Below are positions 8,345-17,248 of a stretch of DNA of 64,000 nt, piece after piece. How positions within the stretch are numbered: position 1 is the first letter of the stretch; each line of letters starts with the position of its first letter. A model generated the notes under the pieces. It saw only the letters and a list, made by a program, of their open reading frames with translations, was not told where the DNA came from and searched no databases. The stretch lies in NCBI GenBank assembly GCA_937906945.1, contig CALCUE010000045.1, forward strand, positions 22,625 to 86,624, in the 5' to 3' direction. The translations under genes were made by a program, and so were the position numbers. This DNA is from an uncultured Clostridia bacterium. GTDB taxonomy: Bacteria > Bacillota > Clostridia > Oscillospirales > Ruminococcaceae.

Positions 8345-9244
8345 ATGAACGAAAACGAAAGGAAAACCGAATCGGGGCTGGCGCTGTACCATCCGTTGGT
8401 CAGTTTCAGCTATTTTGCGGCGGTCATCGCGGGGACCCTTCTTTTTGTGCACCCGATTTTCGGGGCGCTTTCCCTTTTTACCGCCGTACTCGGCTCGGCG
8501 TTCCTCAACGGGAAAAAGGCCTTTAAGGCAACGCTGAGTTTCGGCGTGCCGATGTTCCTTTTCATCGTTTTGGCAAACCCTCTTTTTAACCATCGCGGAG
8601 CGACCATCCTCTTTTATCTGCGGGACAACCCCGTGACGTGGGAATCTTTTCTTTACGGACTGGTTTCCGGCGCGATGATGTTCGCGGCGGTGGTATGGTT
8701 CACCTGTTATAACACGGTGATCACCTCGGACAAATTCCTTTATATTTTCGGGAAAATTCTGCCTTCGGTGGCGCTCATCGTCAGCATGACCCTTTCGCTG
8801 ATCCCGAAGATGTTTTCACAGATCAAGGTCATCGCTGACTGCCAGCGGACCATGGGGCTCGATTGGAAAAGCGGCGGCATCAAAGACCGGCTTCGGGCCG
8901 GAAGCCGCATCCTTTCCATTCTGGTCAGCTGGGCGCTGGAGGACGCCGTCACCACGGCGGATTCCATGCGCTCCCGTGGTTACGGACAGCATAAACGAAG
9001 CAGTTTTTCCATTTTCCGCTTCGGAAAGCGGGACGGCGTTCTGCTTACGGTCGTTCTGCTGCTTCTGGCGGCGGAGATTTTCGCTTATATTAGCGGGCGG
9101 GGGACCATGACGTTCTTCCCCTTCGCCGTCTGGCGAAAGCCGGATCTTTGGGACTGGCTTTTGTACGCGCTGTTCTTCGCGTTAGGCGTTCTGCCGTCGA
9201 TCTTACAATGGAAGGAGGACCGGAAATGGAAACAATTACAGTGA
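8345..9244 (+). CDS. ecfT: ECF transporter transmembrane protein EcfT (CbiQ family)
   Basis: A 299-residue membrane protein with about six hydrophobic segments. The coupling-helix signature of EcfT, here TADSMRSRGYGQ, is clear; LIPKMFSQIKVIADCQRTMGLDW is the other family hallmark. EcfT connects the S component to the paired ATPases in the energising module. The gene overlaps the downstream ATPase gene by 19 bases, consistent with one operon controlled by the upstream cobalamin riboswitch. Confidence 0.92.
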   Translation: MNENERKTESGLALYHPLVSFSYFAAVIAGTLLFVHPIFGALSLFTAVLGSAFLNGKKAFKATLSFGVPMFLFIVLANPLFNHRGATILFYLRDNPVTWESFLYGLVSGAMMFAAVVWFTCYNTVITSDKFLYIFGKILPSVALIVSMTLSLIPKMFSQIKVIADCQRTMGLDWKSGGIKDRLRAGSRILSILVSWALEDAVTTADSMRSRGYGQHKRSSFSIFRFGKRDGVLLTVVLLLLAAEIFAYISGRGTMTFFPFAVWRKPDLWDWLLYALFFALGVLPSILQWKEDRKWKQLQ

Positions 9245-10890
9245 AAAATTTCAGTTTTACCTATGCCCTTCGGGAAGAACCGGTCCTTCAGGACCTTTCG
9301 TTCACCGTAAACGAGGGCGACTTTATCGTCGTCTGCGGTCCGTCCGGATGCGGAAAATCGACCCTTCTCCGAAGCCTTAAACCACAGCTTCGGCCCTTCG
9401 GAAAAGCGGAAGGCACCGTCGAGTTTGAGGGAAGGCCCCTTTCGGATTATTCCGACGCGGAAACGGCGGCCGAGATCGGCTTTGTGATGCAAAGCCCCGA
9501 CGCTCAGATCGTCACCGACAAGGTCTGGCACGAACTGGCCTTCGGGCTTGAAAACCTCGGCGTGGAAACGCCGGTCATCCGAAGCCGCGTCGCCGAGATG
9601 GCCAACTATTTCGGCATCCACAACTGGTTTCGGAAAAAGACCGCCGAGCTTTCCGGCGGCCAGAAACAACTTTTGAACCTTGCTTCCGTCATGCTCATGC
9701 AGCCGAAGCTTCTGATTTTGGACGAGCCGTCGAGCCAGCTCGACCCCATCGCCGCCCGGGAATTCCTGGAGAACGTGCGGAAAATAAACCTGGAGCTCGG
9801 CACCACCGTCATCATCACCGAGCACAACCTCGAGGACGTTTTCGGCTTCGCCGATAAAGTCCTTCTGATGGAAAAGGGAAAGATCGTCCGCTATCTGCCG
9901 CCGCAGGAGATGGCGCAGTATCTGGCACAGAATGAGCACGAGGGAATGTATAAAGCTCTTCCGACGCCGGCGAGAATGTACGGAACGGTGCTCAAAGGGC
10001 AGTGCCCGTTGAGCATTGTCGAGGGACGGAACTGGTTCAGCCAGCAAATGAAGGGAAAAACAGCACCGAGCCCGATGCTCACCGAAAACGAGCGACCGAA
10101 AGAAAAGACCATCGACGTTTCGGAGGTTTGGTTCCAGTACGAAAAAGGCGGCCAGCCCATTTTGCGGAACGTCAGTTTTTCCGTCAGAAAGGGCGAAGTC
10201 TGTTCGATCCTCGGCGGCAACGGCTGCGGAAAGACGACGACCCTTTCGGTGATCTCACAAAAAAATAAATACGAGCTCGGGACCATCACCGTTTCGGGCA
10301 AGGATCTGAAAAAATATAAAGGCACCGAGCTTTTTGAGCGTAACATGGCGGTGCTTCCGCAGAACCCCCAATCCATTTTCGTTTTTGAGACCCTTCGGCA
10401 GGACCTCGAAGAAGCGCTGAAGGTCCGGAAATTCGGGGAGGAGGACATCAAGGAGCGGGTGCGCCTCGTTTCGCGGATGCTCTCTTTGGAAAAGCTTCTG
10501 GATCGGCATCCCTATGACCTTTCCGGCGGTGAGATGCAGAAGGCGGCGCTGGCGAAAATTTTGCTTCTGGAACCGAAAATCCTGCTTTTGGACGAGCCGA
10601 CGAAGGGCATGGACGCCCTTTCCAAAGAGAACCTCGGGAACATCCTTCGGGGACTTGCCGCCGACGGCGTTTCGGTTCTGATGGTCACTCACGACATCGA
10701 GTTCTGCGCCAAATATTCCGACCATTGCATGCTCTTTTTTGACGGCTACATTGTTTCGGAAGGGTCGCCGAAGAAGTTTTTCTCCGAAAACAGCTTTTAT
10801 ACCACCTCGGCGAGCCGTATGACCCGCCACCTGGTGCCGAATATCATCACCTGCGAAGAGGGGGAAGCGCTTTGTCGAAACCTCTTCTGA
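9226..10890 (+). CDS. Fused ECF ATPase (EcfA1-EcfA2 in one chain)
   Basis: 555-residue-class protein with two complete ABC domains. The first has Walker A GPSGCGKST (38-46), LSGGQ (about 142) and Walker B LLILDEPSSQLD; the second has GGNGCGKTT (about 330), LSGGEMQ (about 431) and ILLLDEPTKGMD. In most Firmicutes EcfA1 and EcfA2 are separate; this fused form is typical of transporters with dedicated modules. Start chosen at ATG 9226 with AAGGAGG seven bases upstream; it lies inside the end of ecfT. It should hydrolyse ATP to drive corrinoid uptake. Confidence 0.93.
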   Translation: METITVKNFSFTYALREEPVLQDLSFTVNEGDFIVVCGPSGCGKSTLLRSLKPQLRPFGKAEGTVEFEGRPLSDYSDAETAAEIGFVMQSPDAQIVTDKVWHELAFGLENLGVETPVIRSRVAEMANYFGIHNWFRKKTAELSGGQKQLLNLASVMLMQPKLLILDEPSSQLDPIAAREFLENVRKINLELGTTVIITEHNLEDVFGFADKVLLMEKGKIVRYLPPQEMAQYLAQNEHEGMYKALPTPARMYGTVLKGQCPLSIVEGRNWFSQQMKGKTAPSPMLTENERPKEKTIDVSEVWFQYEKGGQPILRNVSFSVRKGEVCSILGGNGCGKTTTLSVISQKNKYELGTITVSGKDLKKYKGTELFERNMAVLPQNPQSIFVFETLRQDLEEALKVRKFGEEDIKERVRLVSRMLSLEKLLDRHPYDLSGGEMQKAALAKILLLEPKILLLDEPTKGMDALSKENLGNILRGLAADGVSVLMVTHDIEFCAKYSDHCMLFFDGYIVSEGSPKKFFSENSFYTTSASRMTRHLVPNIITCEEGEALCRNLF

Positions 10891-11579
10891 AAAACTACCG
10901 GACAAAAGCGCTTTTTGTGTTGGTGTTGGCGCTGTTTCCGGCGCTTTTGGTGCTTTTTGTCCGTTCCGGAAGCAAAAATTACGCCCTTCTGAGCTTTTTG
11001 ATGGTGGTTTTGGCGCTGGTGCCCTTTCTGATGCTTTATGAGATGAAAAAACCGCAGGCCAGGGAATGGGTGCCGCTGGCGGTCATGGCGGCCATTGCCG
11101 CCGTCGGTCGGGGCGCTTTCGCCATGCTGCCCCATTTTAAGCCCGTTTCCGCCATCGTCATCATCACGGCCATGGTTTTCGGGCCGGAGGCCGGGTTTCT
11201 GACCGGCGCCGTTTCGGCGCTGGCGTCGAACCTCTTTTTCGGTCAGGGACCGTGGACGCCGTGGCAGATGTTCGCTTGGGGACTGATCGGTTTTCTCGGC
11301 GGCCTCCTTGCCCGGTACGGACTTTTGAAAAAGAAATGGCAGCTTCTCGTCTTCGGAATGCTGACCGGCTATATCTATGGTTGGATCCTCAACATCTGGA
11401 CCGGTACGGGTTTTACCGGAGAACTCAACTGGGGCAGCTATCTTGGCCTTTGCGCCACGAGCTTTCTCACCGATTCCATCCACGGCGTTTCCACCGTGGT
11501 CTTCCTCTGGCTTTTAAGCGATTCCTGGGGCGCGAAATTGCGCCGGGTCAAATATAAATTCGGCATTTTAGCGGAATAA
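10872..11579 (+). CDS. ECF transporter S component, probable cobalamin specific
   Basis: 235 residues, strongly hydrophobic, with about six helices and the S-component pattern KPVSAIVIITAMVFGPEAGFLTGAVSALASNLFFGQGPWTPWQM. S components bind the vitamin and topple in the membrane. Specificity is inferred from context: last gene of a B12-riboswitch operon with ecfT and fused ATPases. It resembles CbrT-type proteins more than riboflavin or thiamin S components as far as I can judge. Start is TTG at 10872, overlapping the ATPase gene. A strong terminator follows. Confidence 0.82.
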   Translation: MSKPLLKNYRTKALFVLVLALFPALLVLFVRSGSKNYALLSFLMVVLALVPFLMLYEMKKPQAREWVPLAVMAAIAAVGRGAFAMLPHFKPVSAIVIITAMVFGPEAGFLTGAVSALASNLFFGQGPWTPWQMFAWGLIGFLGGLLARYGLLKKKWQLLVFGMLTGYIYGWILNIWTGTGFTGELNWGSYLGLCATSFLTDSIHGVSTVVFLWLLSDSWGAKLRRVKYKFGILAE

Positions 11580-11583
11580 AAAA

Positions 11584-11612
11584 ACGGGCAGGAAAGTTCC
11601 TGCCCGTTTTTT
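11584..11612 (+). terminator. Intrinsic terminator of the ECF operon
   Basis: CGGGCAGGA pairs with TCCTGCCCG (9 bp, 4-base loop) followed by six T residues. A-run on the other side makes it potentially bidirectional for the convergent gene at 11656. Confidence 0.92.
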
Positions 11613-11655
11613 ATTGGGTAAAATGGCGTATTTTGTTTACAAAAAGGAATATTTG

Positions 11656-12207
11656 TCAGCTTTTATACTTTAAGGAAAGAGCTTTTTCAAAAATCGGCGC
11701 CAAAAGGACGGCAACGGCAACGGCAAAGACGGCGTTGACGCCGGAGGTGAGGAGCTTGGTGCCGCAGGCGGAAAGAGCCGCCGCGGCTTCGCTTCCCGCT
11801 AAAAGAAGGGTGATAAAGGATTTGGAAAGGGTCAGCAAAAGATAGAGCAGGGAACCGGAGGCGGCGGCCAAAAGATGGCGTTTCGGCGTAGGGGCTTTGT
11901 CGTTCTGGTTGGCGATGGCGCCGCAGACAAAGGCCATCAGAAAGAAAAAAACGAAGGTAAAAGGGGCGCTGGGCGCGAAGACCGGATCGGTGAGGTCAAA
12001 GAGCATGGAACCGATCCCGGCGGCAAGGCCGCCTTTCATTTTGCCGAACAGAATGCCACCGAGAAGACAGACGGCGTTGCCGGTTTTCAGCATGGTGGCG
12101 CCGGCCGGCGTCGGGATGGGACCGATTTTGAGAAAATAGGTCGAAACGAAGACCAAAGCGGCGAGAACGCCGATTTCACAAAGATCCCGCACGGAAAACT
12201 TTTTCAA
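11656..12207 (-). CDS. ECF-type S component-like membrane protein
   Basis: About 183 residues, five or six hydrophobic helices. The segment PTPAGATMLKTGNAVCLLGG followed by FGKMKGGLAAGIGSMLFDLTDP and APFTFVFFFLMAFVCGAIA matches the riboflavin-type S-component superfamily (PF07155-like). The vitamin cannot be assigned; it stands alone and would need an energising module such as the one ending at 11579. The start is TTG 12207 behind AAAGGAGGGG; an upstream in-frame start lacks a ribosome binding site. A good promoter lies at 12242-12270. Confidence 0.8.
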   Translation of the reverse strand: MKKFSVRDLCEIGVLAALVFVSTYFLKIGPIPTPAGATMLKTGNAVCLLGGILFGKMKGGLAAGIGSMLFDLTDPVFAPSAPFTFVFFFLMAFVCGAIANQNDKAPTPKRHLLAAASGSLLYLLLTLSKSFITLLLAGSEAAAALSACGTKLLTSGVNAVFAVAVAVLLAPIFEKALSLKYKS

Positions 12208-12241
12208 AAAGGTCCCCTCCTTTCCTCGAAATACCGGTTTT

Positions 12242-12270
12242 ATTATAACCGTTTCCCGGGGATTTCGCAA
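12242..12270 (-). promoter_or_regulatory. Promoter of the lone S-component gene
   Basis: On the minus strand TTGCGA, 17-bp spacer, perfect TATAAT. The 250 bases beyond it (12271-12525) hold no recognisable gene. Confidence 0.75.
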
Positions 12271-12525
12271 CAAAAGGGCGATGGGAAAGCGGCGGCGGGG
12301 TCTTGGTAAAAACAGCGAAAACGGCGGTTTTTCGAAGCGGAAATTCGGCGGAAAAACCGAAGAAAAACCGAAGGGAAAACGGATGGGAGCAACAAAGCGA
12401 AAATTCTGACGGAAGAATGGGAGGAAAAAGCGGTGGTCTTTGGCGAAAAAGCCGAAAAATTCCGCCTTTTCAAAAAAGCCGTCCTATGGTAAAATAAAAG
12501 CGGAAAAATAAGGGAGGGAATCGGT

Positions 12526-12867
12526 ATGAACGAGGAGACCATCAAAAAAGTGTTGCAGTTTCGGGATGAGAGGAACTGGCGGCAGTTCCATAACCCCAAA
12601 GATCTGGCGCTTTCCCTTTCTCTGGAAGCGTCGGAGCTTCTGGAGGTGTTCCAATGGAGCGGGGACGATCTTTTCTGCGAGGGAAAGAAGGACAAGATCA
12701 AAGAGGAACTGGCCGATGTTCTGATGTACGGAATTTATATGGCGGACGCCTGCGGGTTGGATCTTGACGAGATCGTGCTTCAAAAGCTTTCCCGCAACGA
12801 GGAAAAATATCCGGTGGAAAAGGCTTTCGGCAAAAAAGAGAAATACACGGAGCTTTCCAATTCTTAA
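12526..12867 (+). CDS. MazG-like nucleotide pyrophosphohydrolase
   Basis: 113 residues, matching the small single-domain MazG-like/RS21-C6 enzymes. The metal-binding helices are visible: LEASELLEVFQW (EXXXE type) and KEELADVLMYGIYMAD (EXXD type). Such proteins hydrolyse non-canonical or excess NTPs to NMP and pyrophosphate in the cytosol. It follows AGGGAGGG and a TAAAAT-like -10 near 12490. It stands alone before the ABC ATPase gene. Confidence 0.88.
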   Translation: MNEETIKKVLQFRDERNWRQFHNPKDLALSLSLEASELLEVFQWSGDDLFCEGKKDKIKEELADVLMYGIYMADACGLDLDEIVLQKLSRNEEKYPVEKAFGKKEKYTELSNS

Positions 12868-12893
12868 ATCTTCGTTAACTTTTCAAAATTCGT

Positions 12894-12922
12894 TTGCAAT
12901 ATCGAAGGCCCTTTGCTACACT
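12894..12922 (+). promoter_or_regulatory. Promoter of the MsmX/UgpC-like ATPase gene
   Basis: TTGCAA at 12894-12899, 17-bp spacer, TACACT at 12917-12922. Confidence 0.65.
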
Positions 12923-12965
12923 ATATTCATAGAAATTCGCCCTTGGAAGGAGCCGATAAAAGACT

Positions 12966-14123
12966 ATGGCCGATCTTCGACTGGAAAACGTAAAGAAAAT
13001 TTTCCCCTGGGACAGTCCCGCTGAAAAGAAAAAGGCGATGGAAGGTTCCGCCAACCTGGAATATACCGAAAAAGGCGTTGTCGCCGTCAAAAATTTTGAC
13101 CTCACCGTCGCCGACAAGGAGTTTATCGTTCTGGTCGGACCCTCCGGCTGCGGAAAATCCACCGTTTTGCGGATGATCGCCGGTTTGGAAGAACCGACGG
13201 AGGGGAAAATCTATATCGGCGGGGAACTTGTCAACGACGTGACGCCGAAGGAGCGGGACATCGCCATGGTGTTCCAGAACTACGCCCTCTATCCCCACAT
13301 GACCGTCTATGAAAACATGGCGTTTTCGCTTAAAATGCGGCACACGCCGAAAGCGATCATCGACGAAAAGGTGCGGGAGGCCGCCGAGATCCTCGGCATC
13401 ACCGAATATCTGGACCGCAAGCCGAAGGCCCTTTCCGGCGGACAGCGTCAGCGGGTCGCCATCGGTCGGGCCATCGTTCGGGAACCGAAGGTGTTTTTGA
13501 TGGACGAACCCCTTTCCAACCTCGACGCGAAGCTTCGGAACCAGATGCGGACGGAGATCATCAAGCTTCGCCGCAAGGTCAACACCACCTTTATTTACGT
13601 CACCCACGACCAGACCGAGGCCATGACCCTCGGCGACCGGATCGTTATTATGCGGGACGGCATCGTTCAGCAGTCCGGTACGCCGCAGGAGGTTTTTGAT
13701 AGACCGGCGAACCTTTTTGTGGCCGGGTTCATCGGAACGCCGCAGATGAACTTTTTTAACGCCCGCCTTGTAAAGCAGGACGGCTATTCCGTTCTGCTGG
13801 ACGGAAAACTGATCCCCCTTTCCGAGGAACTCAATGAGCGCCTTTCGGAAAAGAACGTGCCGGACAGGGACGTTGTCGTCGGCATCCGTCCGGAGCACCT
13901 GACCCTTTCGGAAAGCGGTCTTTCGGCGGTGGTGGACGTTTCGGAAATGATGGGTTCGAGCTTCCATATCCACGCGAAAATTGCCGGAACGGAAGCGGTC
14001 GCCATTGTTCCCGACGGCGGCGACCACGGGGATTTTGTTCCCGGAAGGGAGCTTCACTTTACCTGCGACGGCAAACGGATCCACCTTTTTGACGGCGCTA
14101 CCGGGGAAAACCTGGTTTGGTGA
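12966..14123 (+). CDS. ABC sugar-importer ATPase, UgpC/MsmX type (orphan)
   Basis: 385 residues: one ABC domain with Walker A GPSGCGKST (58-66), signature LSGGQRQRV, Walker B VFLMDEPLSNLDAK and switch HDQTEAM, then the C-terminal TOBE/OB regulatory domain typical of MalK, UgpC and MsmX. A 20-residue insert after the first strand (WDSPAEKKKAMEG...) is longer than usual. No permease or binding-protein gene is adjacent, so it is probably a shared ATPase serving several carbohydrate importers, as MsmX does in Bacillus. AAGGAG lies 13 bases before ATG 12966, a rather long spacing. Confidence 0.9.
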   Translation: MADLRLENVKKIFPWDSPAEKKKAMEGSANLEYTEKGVVAVKNFDLTVADKEFIVLVGPSGCGKSTVLRMIAGLEEPTEGKIYIGGELVNDVTPKERDIAMVFQNYALYPHMTVYENMAFSLKMRHTPKAIIDEKVREAAEILGITEYLDRKPKALSGGQRQRVAIGRAIVREPKVFLMDEPLSNLDAKLRNQMRTEIIKLRRKVNTTFIYVTHDQTEAMTLGDRIVIMRDGIVQQSGTPQEVFDRPANLFVAGFIGTPQMNFFNARLVKQDGYSVLLDGKLIPLSEELNERLSEKNVPDRDVVVGIRPEHLTLSESGLSAVVDVSEMMGSSFHIHAKIAGTEAVAIVPDGGDHGDFVPGRELHFTCDGKRIHLFDGATGENLVW

Positions 14124-14137
14124 AGGAAGGGAAAACA

Positions 14138-15094
14138 TTGCGAAAGAAAATGATTTTTTTGGCGTTAGCGGCGACGCTTGCCGTCGCTTTGGCGGGATGC
14201 TCTTTGGTGAAACCGGAACCGGAAGCCATAGCGCCGGAAGAACCGGTGTTGGAAGAACCGGAAGAATCCACCGACGTTGTCGGTTTTTATGTCTGTGAAG
14301 AGCCCGGTTTCGGCGGCGATTTTACCATTACCCTTTATGAGGGCGGCCGGTTTTGCTACTATGAAGGCGCTTTCAGCAGTTATATCGGCACCGGGGAATG
14401 GACCTTTGACGGAGAGACGGTGACCCTTTCAGAGGGGCTCGATACGTTCCCGAGCAGTACGTTCGCGGAGAGAAGTCTTGTTTTTACGACGGACGGAGAG
14501 AACCTTATTTTTGACAAAGAAAAATCGGCCCGCTTCCTTTATATGGATTTAGAAGACGGCGTAAAATTTCTTCGGAAATCGGAAGGGGAGGAGAGCACCG
14601 TCTGGAGGTTCGACCAGGGACCTTTTATTCAGGACGTAGATTTTAAGGCGCAGGTGATCCGGACCAACGGTTACCATGAGGGAGAAAGCTATCCGAAGGT
14701 CTTATGGATCACGAGCGCCGAGGAACTGAAGGCTTATTACGAGCAGAACAAAAATAAATACGTTTTCGGCGTCTGGGGAGACACGGAAGACCCGATGGAT
14801 GGGTTTGCCGCCGCCGTAAGCGGCTATGACGAAACGTTCTTTGAGGAGAACGATCTGATCCTGGTCGTTTTGGAGGAAAGCAGCGGTTCCGTTCGCCATG
14901 AGGTGACCGCCCTCCGGCTCTATGCCTCGATCCTTGACCGGGTGCCCTATTTCATCGAGCCGGAGATCACAAAGATCGTTCCGGAGGTGGGTACCTGCGA
15001 CATGGCCCAGTGGCATATCATTATCGAGGTCAGCAAGGAATACGGAAGCGAGGTATCCGATCTTCAGACCCCACGTTTTCGATTGATCGACTGA
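14138..15094 (+). CDS. Lipoprotein of unknown function (318 aa)
   Basis: Signal peptide with lipobox ALAGC (Cys21), then an acidic Pro/Glu linker and a beta-rich domain (FTITLYEGGRFCYYEGAF ... GTGEWTFDGETVTLSEG) that reads like the small lipocalin-like domains of clostridial lipoproteins. The C-terminal half (VLWITSAEELKAYYEQNKNKY) is a second domain common in Firmicute lipoproteins, with no known activity. Start is TTG 14138 behind GAAGGAAGGG; the ATG-less upstream extension has no signal sequence. It follows the ABC ATPase by 14 bases and may be cotranscribed. Confidence 0.78.
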   Translation: MRKKMIFLALAATLAVALAGCSLVKPEPEAIAPEEPVLEEPEESTDVVGFYVCEEPGFGGDFTITLYEGGRFCYYEGAFSSYIGTGEWTFDGETVTLSEGLDTFPSSTFAERSLVFTTDGENLIFDKEKSARFLYMDLEDGVKFLRKSEGEESTVWRFDQGPFIQDVDFKAQVIRTNGYHEGESYPKVLWITSAEELKAYYEQNKNKYVFGVWGDTEDPMDGFAAAVSGYDETFFEENDLILVVLEESSGSVRHEVTALRLYASILDRVPYFIEPEITKIVPEVGTCDMAQWHIIIEVSKEYGSEVSDLQTPRFRLID

Positions 15095-15099
15095 AGGGA

Positions 15100-15129
15100 G
15101 AAGCCCGGCGTTGCCGGGCTTCCTTTTTT
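15100..15129 (+). terminator. Intrinsic terminator after lipoprotein gene
   Basis: GAAGCCCGGC pairs with GCCGGGCTTC over a 3-base loop, followed by a T-rich run. Confidence 0.92.
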
Positions 15130-15131
15130 TC

Positions 15132-15159
15132 TTGCTTTTAGAGGAAAAAGCGATATAAT
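15132..15159 (+). promoter_or_regulatory. Promoter of the phosphohexomutase gene
   Basis: TTGCTT, 16-bp spacer, perfect TATAAT at 15154-15159. Confidence 0.65.
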
Positions 15160-15192
15160 AGAAAACGGAAAAAGCCGAAAAGGAGTATTGCC

Positions 15193-16854
15193 ATGACCGA
15201 ACAGGAAACCTATCTCGCTTGGAAAGCGTTTATCAGGGACGAGGAGCTTTGCGCCGATCTTGCGCAGATCGAGGGAAACGAAGCGGAGATCTTTGACCGG
15301 TTCTATCGGAACCTCAGTTTCGGGACCGCCGGACTTCGGGGCGTTCTCGGCGCCGGAACGAACCGCATGAATATCTATACCGTCCGGCAGGCGACGCAGG
15401 GTCTTGCCGATTACCTTCTTTCCCAAAAGGAGGCGCCCTCTGTCGCCATCGCCTATGACACCCGCCACAATTCGGAGCGGTTCGCCAAAGACGCCGCCTG
15501 CGTTTTGGTGGCAAGCGGGATCAAGGTCTGGCTTTACGGAGCGCCGGCGCCGACGCCGATGCTTTCCTACGCTGTGCGGGAACGGTTCTGCGACGCCGGG
15601 ATCGTTATTACCGCCAGCCACAACCCGGCGAAATATAACGGCTATAAAGTCTATGGCGCCGACGGCTGTCAGATCAGCCCCGAGGTGGCCGGTGCCATCA
15701 CCGCCTGTATCGAAAAAGTGGATGTTCTCCAAGGAGCGGAGCTTCGCGATTTTGACGAGTCCGTCGCCGAGAAAAAAATCATCCTTTTGCCGGACAGCTT
15801 CTGGCGGCGTTATTACGCCCGGGTCCTCAAAGAGGGCGTGGACCGTGCCCACCACTATGAAAACGACCTTTCCATCGTCTATACGCCCTTGAACGGCACC
15901 GGCGCCGTTCCGGTCGTCACGACCCTTTCCCTCGGCGGATTCGGCAACGTGGCCGTTGTCCCCGAGCAGGAACGTCCCGACAGCGCCTTTACCACCTGTC
16001 CCTTCCCGAACCCGGAGCTTCGGGAGGCGCTTTCGTTGGCTTTGAAGCAGGCGGAAAAATCCGGCGCTGACCTTGTGCTGGCGACGGATCCCGACTGCGA
16101 CCGCATCGGCGTCGCCTCGAAGGAAGCCGACGGTTACCGGCTTTTTACCGGCAACGAGATCGGCGCGCTGCTTTTGGATTTCATCGCTTCGGCCCGGAAA
16201 GAGAACGGCGATTTTCCCGAAAAACCGGTGGCGGTGCGCTCGCTGGTTTCCACAAGACTGGTGGACGCCATCGCCGCTTATCACGGCGTCGAGATGCGGA
16301 AGGTCTATACCGGTTTCCGGTACATCGGCAAAGTCATCGCCGAACTGGAGCGGGCGGAGGAAGCGGAGCGGTTCCTCTTTGGCTTTGAGGAAAGCTGCGG
16401 CTATCTTTCCGGCACCTATGCCCGGGACAAGGACGGCGTGGACGCCGCTCTTCTGGTCTGCGAGCTGGCGAATTTCTGGAAATTGCGGGGAAAAACGCTG
16501 GGAGAGGCATTGGAGTCCCTTCAGGAGCGTTTTGGCTATTACCGGGATTTTCAGGACAATTTCTATTTTGAGGGAGCGACCGGCGATGAAAGGATGACCG
16601 GACTTATGGAAAGCCTTCGGGCGGAAAAACCGGCAAAGATCGCCGGGAAAGCGGTGCTTTCCGTCACCGATCACCTGCCGGAAAGCAATATGCTGGAATT
16701 TTCGCTGGAAGGCGACAGCGGCTTTATCATTCGTCCCTCCGGAACGGAGCCGAAAATCAAGCTTTATTATTCCGTTAAGGCCGAAAATCGGGAAAAAGCC
16801 GAGGTTGAGGGAGAGGCTTTACGCCTTGCCGTGACAAAGCTTCTGGGCCTTTGA
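15193..16854 (+). CDS. Phosphoglucomutase/phosphomannomutase
   Basis: 553 residues, the length of the Firmicute PgcA/Pgm2 class. Substrate-loop FGTAGLRG near residue 45, the catalytic phosphoserine loop ITASHNPAKYNGYK (Ser142), the metal loop ATDPDCDRIG, the sugar-binding GFEESCGYLSG and the C-terminal phosphate loop IRPSGTEPK are all intact. It interconverts hexose 1- and 6-phosphates for glycogen, cell-wall and glycolipid precursors. Clear AAAGGAG before ATG 15193. Whether glucose or mannose phosphate is preferred cannot be told from these motifs. Confidence 0.95.
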   Translation: MTEQETYLAWKAFIRDEELCADLAQIEGNEAEIFDRFYRNLSFGTAGLRGVLGAGTNRMNIYTVRQATQGLADYLLSQKEAPSVAIAYDTRHNSERFAKDAACVLVASGIKVWLYGAPAPTPMLSYAVRERFCDAGIVITASHNPAKYNGYKVYGADGCQISPEVAGAITACIEKVDVLQGAELRDFDESVAEKKIILLPDSFWRRYYARVLKEGVDRAHHYENDLSIVYTPLNGTGAVPVVTTLSLGGFGNVAVVPEQERPDSAFTTCPFPNPELREALSLALKQAEKSGADLVLATDPDCDRIGVASKEADGYRLFTGNEIGALLLDFIASARKENGDFPEKPVAVRSLVSTRLVDAIAAYHGVEMRKVYTGFRYIGKVIAELERAEEAERFLFGFEESCGYLSGTYARDKDGVDAALLVCELANFWKLRGKTLGEALESLQERFGYYRDFQDNFYFEGATGDERMTGLMESLRAEKPAKIAGKAVLSVTDHLPESNMLEFSLEGDSGFIIRPSGTEPKIKLYYSVKAENREKAEVEGEALRLAVTKLLGL

Positions 16855-16894
16855 AAAAATTTTTGAAAAGCGGCGTTTTTTCGGAAAAAATCAC

Positions 16895-16923
16895 TTGCAA
16901 TTCTAAAAGGTTTATGATAATAT
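16895..16923 (+). promoter_or_regulatory. Promoter of rpmE
   Basis: TTGCAA at 16895-16900, 17-bp spacer, TAATAT at 16918-16923. Confidence 0.7.
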
Positions 16924-16981
16924 ATCAATGTTAGCGCAAAAAGGACTTATTCTATAAGCTCGGAAGAAAGAGGTGACAACC

Positions 16982-17182
16982 ATGAAAGAAGGAATTCATC
17001 CTAATTACAAACCCGCAAAAATCATTTGTGCTTGCGGCGCTGTCTGGGAGACCGGTTCCACCAAAGAAGATATCCACGTAGAGGTTTGCTCCAAATGCCA
17101 TCCTTTCTACACTGGCCGTCAGAAACTTGTCGATACCGGTGGTCGTGTCGATCGTTTCAAAAAACGTTTTGGCATGGAATAA
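16982..17182 (+). CDS. rpmE: 50S ribosomal protein L31 (zinc form)
   Basis: 66 residues beginning [19 protein letters not shown] and ending in the usual basic tail. The four Cys ligands of the C+ form are present (ICAC and CSKC), so this is the zinc-containing L31 and not the zinc-independent YkjM/RpmE2 type. ATG 16982 lies behind AGAGGTGA. It is a single-gene unit with its own promoter and terminator. Confidence 0.97.
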   Translation: MKEGIHPNYKPAKIICACGAVWETGSTKEDIHVEVCSKCHPFYTGRQKLVDTGGRVDRFKKRFGME

Positions 17183-17192
17183 TCAAGAAAAC

Positions 17193-17219
17193 AAAGCCCG
17201 GCAAAGCCGGGCTTTTTTC
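17193..17219 (+). terminator. Intrinsic terminator of rpmE
   Basis: AAGCCCGGC pairs with GCCGGGCTT (9 bp, 3-base loop) followed by TTTT. Confidence 0.92.
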
Positions 17220-17248
17220 CTATGTTTTTTCGGAGAGGAGGCACTTTT

